The translations under genes were made by a program, and so were the position numbers. 8,112 nucleotides of DNA from Muribaculaceae bacterium (GTDB lineage Bacteria; Bacteroidota; Bacteroidia; Bacteroidales; Muribaculaceae), in NCBI GenBank assembly GCA_022511505.1, contig JAFLTK010000012.1, forward strand, positions 1 through 8,112. Direction: 5' to 3'. Below, piece by piece: positions 5,235-8,112 of the stretch; position 1 is the stretch's first letter; every line of letters begins with the position of its first letter. The notes under the pieces are model-generated. The model was not told the DNA's origin. It worked only from the letters and a program-made list of their open reading frames with translations, and searched no databases.

Positions 5235-7868
5235 TTAGAACTCCTGGCCGAGGATGAAGTGGAAGTGGCTTCCGCCTCGCTCGCCAAAGACTTTGTCGAA
5301 ACCGTAGGCCCAGTCGATACCCATCATACCGACCATTGGGAGGAACACACGCAGACCAACGCCGGCGCTTCGTTTCAGTTGGAAAGGATTGAATGCCGAA
5401 ACCGATGTCCAGGCGTTACCACCCTCGGCAAACGCAAGACCATAGATTGTTGTCGATGTCTGGAGCATGAACGGGAAGTGGAGTTCGACACCAAAGCGGG
5501 TGTAGGCGTAACCCTCTCGGTTGTAGGGTGTCAGCGAGCCGTTGTCATAACCGCGGAGGCCGATGGTCTCGGTCGCGTATGTATAGGTTCCCGACATACC
5601 GTCGCCACCGACATAAAATGTTTCAAACGGTGATTTGAGATACTTGTTGTAACTACCCAAGAGACCAAAATCGGCGCGGGTCATAAGAACGAGGGTCCAT
5701 TGGCCGTCGGGGTCGGTCAGCGGGGTATAGGTTCTCGATTTGAAACGCAGTTTCCAGTATTCTATCCAGCGGTAAAGTTCTTTCTTGGATTCAAGCGTGT
5801 TGCTCTCGCTGAGAGTCTTCCAGTCGCGCTTGCCAAAGAGCGACGCGGGCGGGGTCAACTGCAAGTTAACTGAGAATGACGAGCCGCTTCGGGTATAGGT
5901 CGGGTTATCGATTGAGTTACGAGCCAAAGTCAAACCAAGCACAATCGAGTTTGACGAACCGTTGTTGAACTTGAACAGATAGTCCCAATTCTTGAGGAAA
6001 TACCAGTTGTAGGACAACTCGGCCTGGAAGGTGAACCAGTCGTCGGGCCATGATAAACGTTTACCGAAACCAACCGAGACACCGACCATCTGGAGAATCT
6101 TGTTGGGGTCGTAGGCGTTCTGGTAAGCATTCTGATAATAGTCATCGTAGTAACTGTTGCCAAGATAGCCGAGACCGCTGGCGCCATAGAGGCCATAGTT
6201 GTAGAAACTATTTGAGTAGTAGGACGAGTTGACACCGGTCTGGCGAGCGTAGTAGGCCGACACACTCAGGGCGTTGGGGCGCTTCCCACCAAACCACGGG
6301 TCGAGGAACGAGACGCTATAACTCTGATAGTAACGGGCGTTGGTCTGAGCCGACACGGTAAACGTCTGTCCCTCGCCTTGCGGGATAATACCGCGATAGG
6401 TACTCGGATAAAGGAGGTTTTTAATCGAGAAGTTGGTGAATTTCAACGCGAGTTTACCGATAATACCGGTCTGTCCCCAACCGAGCGAGAACTCAACCTG
6501 GTCGTTGGCCTTAGACTCGAGATTGAAGATAATATCGACGGTACCGTTTTCCTCGTTGGGCTCGGGACGGATGTCCATATTTTCGGGGTTGAAGTGACCG
6601 GTCGCGGCGATTTCACGAGCCGAGCGGATGAGGTCGCTCTTTGAGAACAGTTTGCCGGGCTTGACACGCAACTCTCGACGAATAACTTTCTCATACAGGC
6701 GGTCGTTACCGTTGATAACCACGTTGTTGATGCGCGCCTGAGGACCCTCCATCATTCGAAACTCGAGGTCAATCGAGTCGCCGACGATATTTTTCTCGAT
6801 GGGAACAATGTTATAGAAGAGATAACCCTTGTCCATGTAATAGTTGGATATAGCGTCATCGTCGCCGGTGGTTCGCTTCTCTATAAGTTTCTGGTTGTAG
6901 ACGTCGCCGGGCTTGATGCCGAGCACCTGGTTTAACATATCGGTTGAATAAATCGTGTTACCAACCCATGAAATATTATTGATATAATACTTTTTACCCT
7001 CCTCAACGGTGATGTAGACGTCGACGTTCTTTTCATCGAAAGGCGCAACGCTGTCGGCAACGATGCGAGCGTCGCGATAGCCTTTCTCGTTATATTTCTG
7101 AATAATGCGGCGAAGGTCGTCCTCATACTCGGTCTCGACAAACTTTTTCTGCTTGAACAGGTTCTCGAGTTTGCCTTTTTCATTGGTCTTCTTCATAGCG
7201 CGCTGAATGGTGTTGTCGCTCAACACCTCGTTGCCGTCGATATATATTTTGTGTACCTTAACCTTGTCGTTTTTATTGATTTTTATGTCAACGATTACTT
7301 CGTTTTGAGCCGACAGGTCGTCTCGAAGGTCGATTTTGACTACTGCATTGCCAAAACCTTTGTCGGCATAATACTTTTTAATAATGGCAATGGCGCGATT
7401 GACAATGTTTTGGGTAATTTGATTACCTTTCATCAGGCCGAGGCGCTCCTGAAGATCATCACGGTCACCTTTTTTAATGCCGATATAGTTGATTTCGCTG
7501 ATGCGGGGTTGCTGGCGAAGGTTGAGCACGAGCCACACTTTGTTGCCGGCAATTTTCTCGATTGCAATTTGTACCTTGGAGAAAAGGCCTTGACGCCAAA
7601 GCCGTTTGGCCGCTTGATTGAGTTCATCGCCGGGGACCTCGACAACGTCGCCCACTTTCAGACCGGTATAATTGATGACGGTCGATGTTTCATAGTTATC
7701 GGCACCCTTGACATCGATGCCTGCAATCTCATATTTGTTGGGCATCGAACTGAATACAACCGTCGGGTTGTAGATGGTGTCGACAGCCGTTGTCGTGGTT
7801 TGTGCCTTGGCGATAACGGCAGTCAGGGTAGTGATGAGCAAAAGTATCGTAAATCGCAAATGCTGCAT
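5235..7868 (-). CDS. bamA: BamA, outer-membrane protein assembly factor
   Basis: The core insertase of the BAM complex, which folds beta-barrel proteins into the outer membrane. The 877-residue protein has a signal peptide (residues 1-22, ending AKA before Gln23). Five POTRA domains follow at about 45-120, 121-200, 201-291, 292-376 and 377-456, each with its GN or GL turn. The 16-strand barrel runs from about 457 to the C-terminal Phe. DPWFGGKRP (about 523-531) is conserved in Bacteroidota BamA. The loop-6 motif is LRGY (771-774), equivalent to VRGF in proteobacteria. A Tyr/Asn/Ser-rich stretch at 546-586 is an insertion-like surface loop. The start is the ATG at 7868; an in-frame TTG at 7877 would add only three residues. 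It starts 27 bp after the uppS stop with no promoter between, so the two are almost certainly co-transcribed. Confidence 0.96.
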   Translation of the reverse strand: MQHLRFTILLLITTLTAVIAKAQTTTTAVDTIYNPTVVFSSMPNKYEIAGIDVKGADNYETSTVINYTGLKVGDVVEVPGDELNQAAKRLWRQGLFSKVQIAIEKIAGNKVWLVLNLRQQPRISEINYIGIKKGDRDDLQERLGLMKGNQITQNIVNRAIAIIKKYYADKGFGNAVVKIDLRDDLSAQNEVIVDIKINKNDKVKVHKIYIDGNEVLSDNTIQRAMKKTNEKGKLENLFKQKKFVETEYEDDLRRIIQKYNEKGYRDARIVADSVAPFDEKNVDVYITVEEGKKYYINNISWVGNTIYSTDMLNQVLGIKPGDVYNQKLIEKRTTGDDDAISNYYMDKGYLFYNIVPIEKNIVGDSIDLEFRMMEGPQARINNVVINGNDRLYEKVIRRELRVKPGKLFSKSDLIRSAREIAATGHFNPENMDIRPEPNEENGTVDIIFNLESKANDQVEFSLGWGQTGIIGKLALKFTNFSIKNLLYPSTYRGIIPQGEGQTFTVSAQTNARYYQSYSVSFLDPWFGGKRPNALSVSAYYARQTGVNSSYYSNSFYNYGLYGASGLGYLGNSYYDDYYQNAYQNAYDPNKILQMVGVSVGFGKRLSWPDDWFTFQAELSYNWYFLKNWDYLFKFNNGSSNSIVLGLTLARNSIDNPTYTRSGSSFSVNLQLTPPASLFGKRDWKTLSESNTLESKKELYRWIEYWKLRFKSRTYTPLTDPDGQWTLVLMTRADFGLLGSYNKYLKSPFETFYVGGDGMSGTYTYATETIGLRGYDNGSLTPYNREGYAYTRFGVELHFPFMLQTSTTIYGLAFAEGGNAWTSVSAFNPFQLKRSAGVGLRVFLPMVGMMGIDWAYGFDKVFGERGGSHFHFILGQEF

Positions 7869-7895
7869 AGTTTTCAAGCGGTGATAAACGGTTGG

Positions 7896-8112
7896 TTATA
7901 TTGATTTGGGGGTCGAGGCGGCAACTTGCTCTGACGTCAAGCCAAAGCGGCGTTCGCGCCTCTGGTATTGAACGATGGCCCGAGCAAAGGCATCTTTGTC
8001 AAAATCAGGCCAATAGGTATCGGTTACATAAATCTCGCTGTAGGCGATTTGCCACAGCAAGAAGTTTGACACTCGATGGTCGCCGCCGGTGCGAATAAGC
8101 AGGTCGGGGTCG
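7896..8112 (-). CDS. uppS: Undecaprenyl diphosphate synthase, C-terminal part (partial)
   Basis: The last 71 residues of a cis-prenyltransferase that makes the C55 lipid carrier for peptidoglycan and surface polysaccharides; the N-terminal part lies beyond the right edge. The visible part begins DPDLLIRTGGDHRVSNFLLW and continues QIAYSEIYVTDTYWPDF, the family's most conserved block. It includes the Arg and Ser residues that bind the pyrophosphate of isopentenyl diphosphate (RTGGDxRxSN) and the Glu of AYSE, which corresponds to a metal-binding residue in the E. coli enzyme. RRERRFG near the end is also typical. The family's N-terminal catalytic Asp lies outside the window. It is followed by bamA after 27 bp, an order found in many Bacteroidota. 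Confidence 0.96.
   Translation of the reverse strand, partial: DPDLLIRTGGDHRVSNFLLWQIAYSEIYVTDTYWPDFDKDAFARAIVQYQRRERRFGLTSEQVAASTPKSI

Noticed and set aside
7251..7904. A 217-codon plus-strand open frame
   Set aside because: It lies antisense to the start of bamA, whose POTRA domains and signal peptide are unmistakable. Its translation shows no recognisable domain.
1..8112. CRISPR arrays, tRNA/rRNA genes, insertion sequences or a new defence system
   Set aside because: No spaced direct repeats, cloverleaf, transposase or toxin-antitoxin-like genes are visible. All substantial coding space belongs to recognisable envelope or housekeeping families, apart from the partial lipoprotein at the left edge.

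Overview
The window looks like core chromosome of a Bacteroidota bacterium, most likely order Bacteroidales; the family is a guess (Muribaculaceae-like). Three things point there. BamA is followed by two OmpH/Skp-like chaperones downstream of uppS. A lipid-anchored TamA-type barrel protein (TamL) is present. The promoter-like sites fit the TTTG / TAnnTTTG pattern typical of this phylum. Everything except the thioredoxin gene is on the minus strand.

From right to left, in the direction of minus-strand transcription, the layout is as follows. The 3' end of uppS (undecaprenyl diphosphate synthase) runs off the right edge. bamA (outer-membrane protein insertase) follows after 27 bp, then two OmpH/Skp-family periplasmic chaperones separated by 78-89 bp gaps. 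A 147-bp gap then carries a perfect 15-bp hairpin. Next comes tamL (lipoprotein of the BamA/TamA barrel family), followed 26 bp later by a HAD-superfamily phosphatase resembling phosphoglycolate phosphatase. A convergent gap of about 160 bp with a long imperfect foldback separates this from a plus-strand thioredoxin gene (trxA). At the left edge, divergent from trxA, is the 5' end of a lipoprotein gene whose first residues after the linker look like the start of a BACON domain.

The genes form a coherent envelope-biogenesis block. UppS makes the lipid carrier for wall and surface polysaccharides. OmpH/Skp proteins hold unfolded outer-membrane proteins in the periplasm, BamA inserts them, and TamL is a second, BamA-related assembly factor. 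The HAD phosphatase and thioredoxin are housekeeping neighbours with no evident role in that pathway.

I see no mobile elements, CRISPR arrays, tRNA or rRNA genes, and no clear new system. What deserves a second look is mostly non-coding. There is the foldback after trxA, the hairpin between the ompH genes and tamL, and a well-formed internal promoter inside the end of the first ompH gene that would let the second be transcribed independently. No gene-free stretch exceeds about 180 bp.
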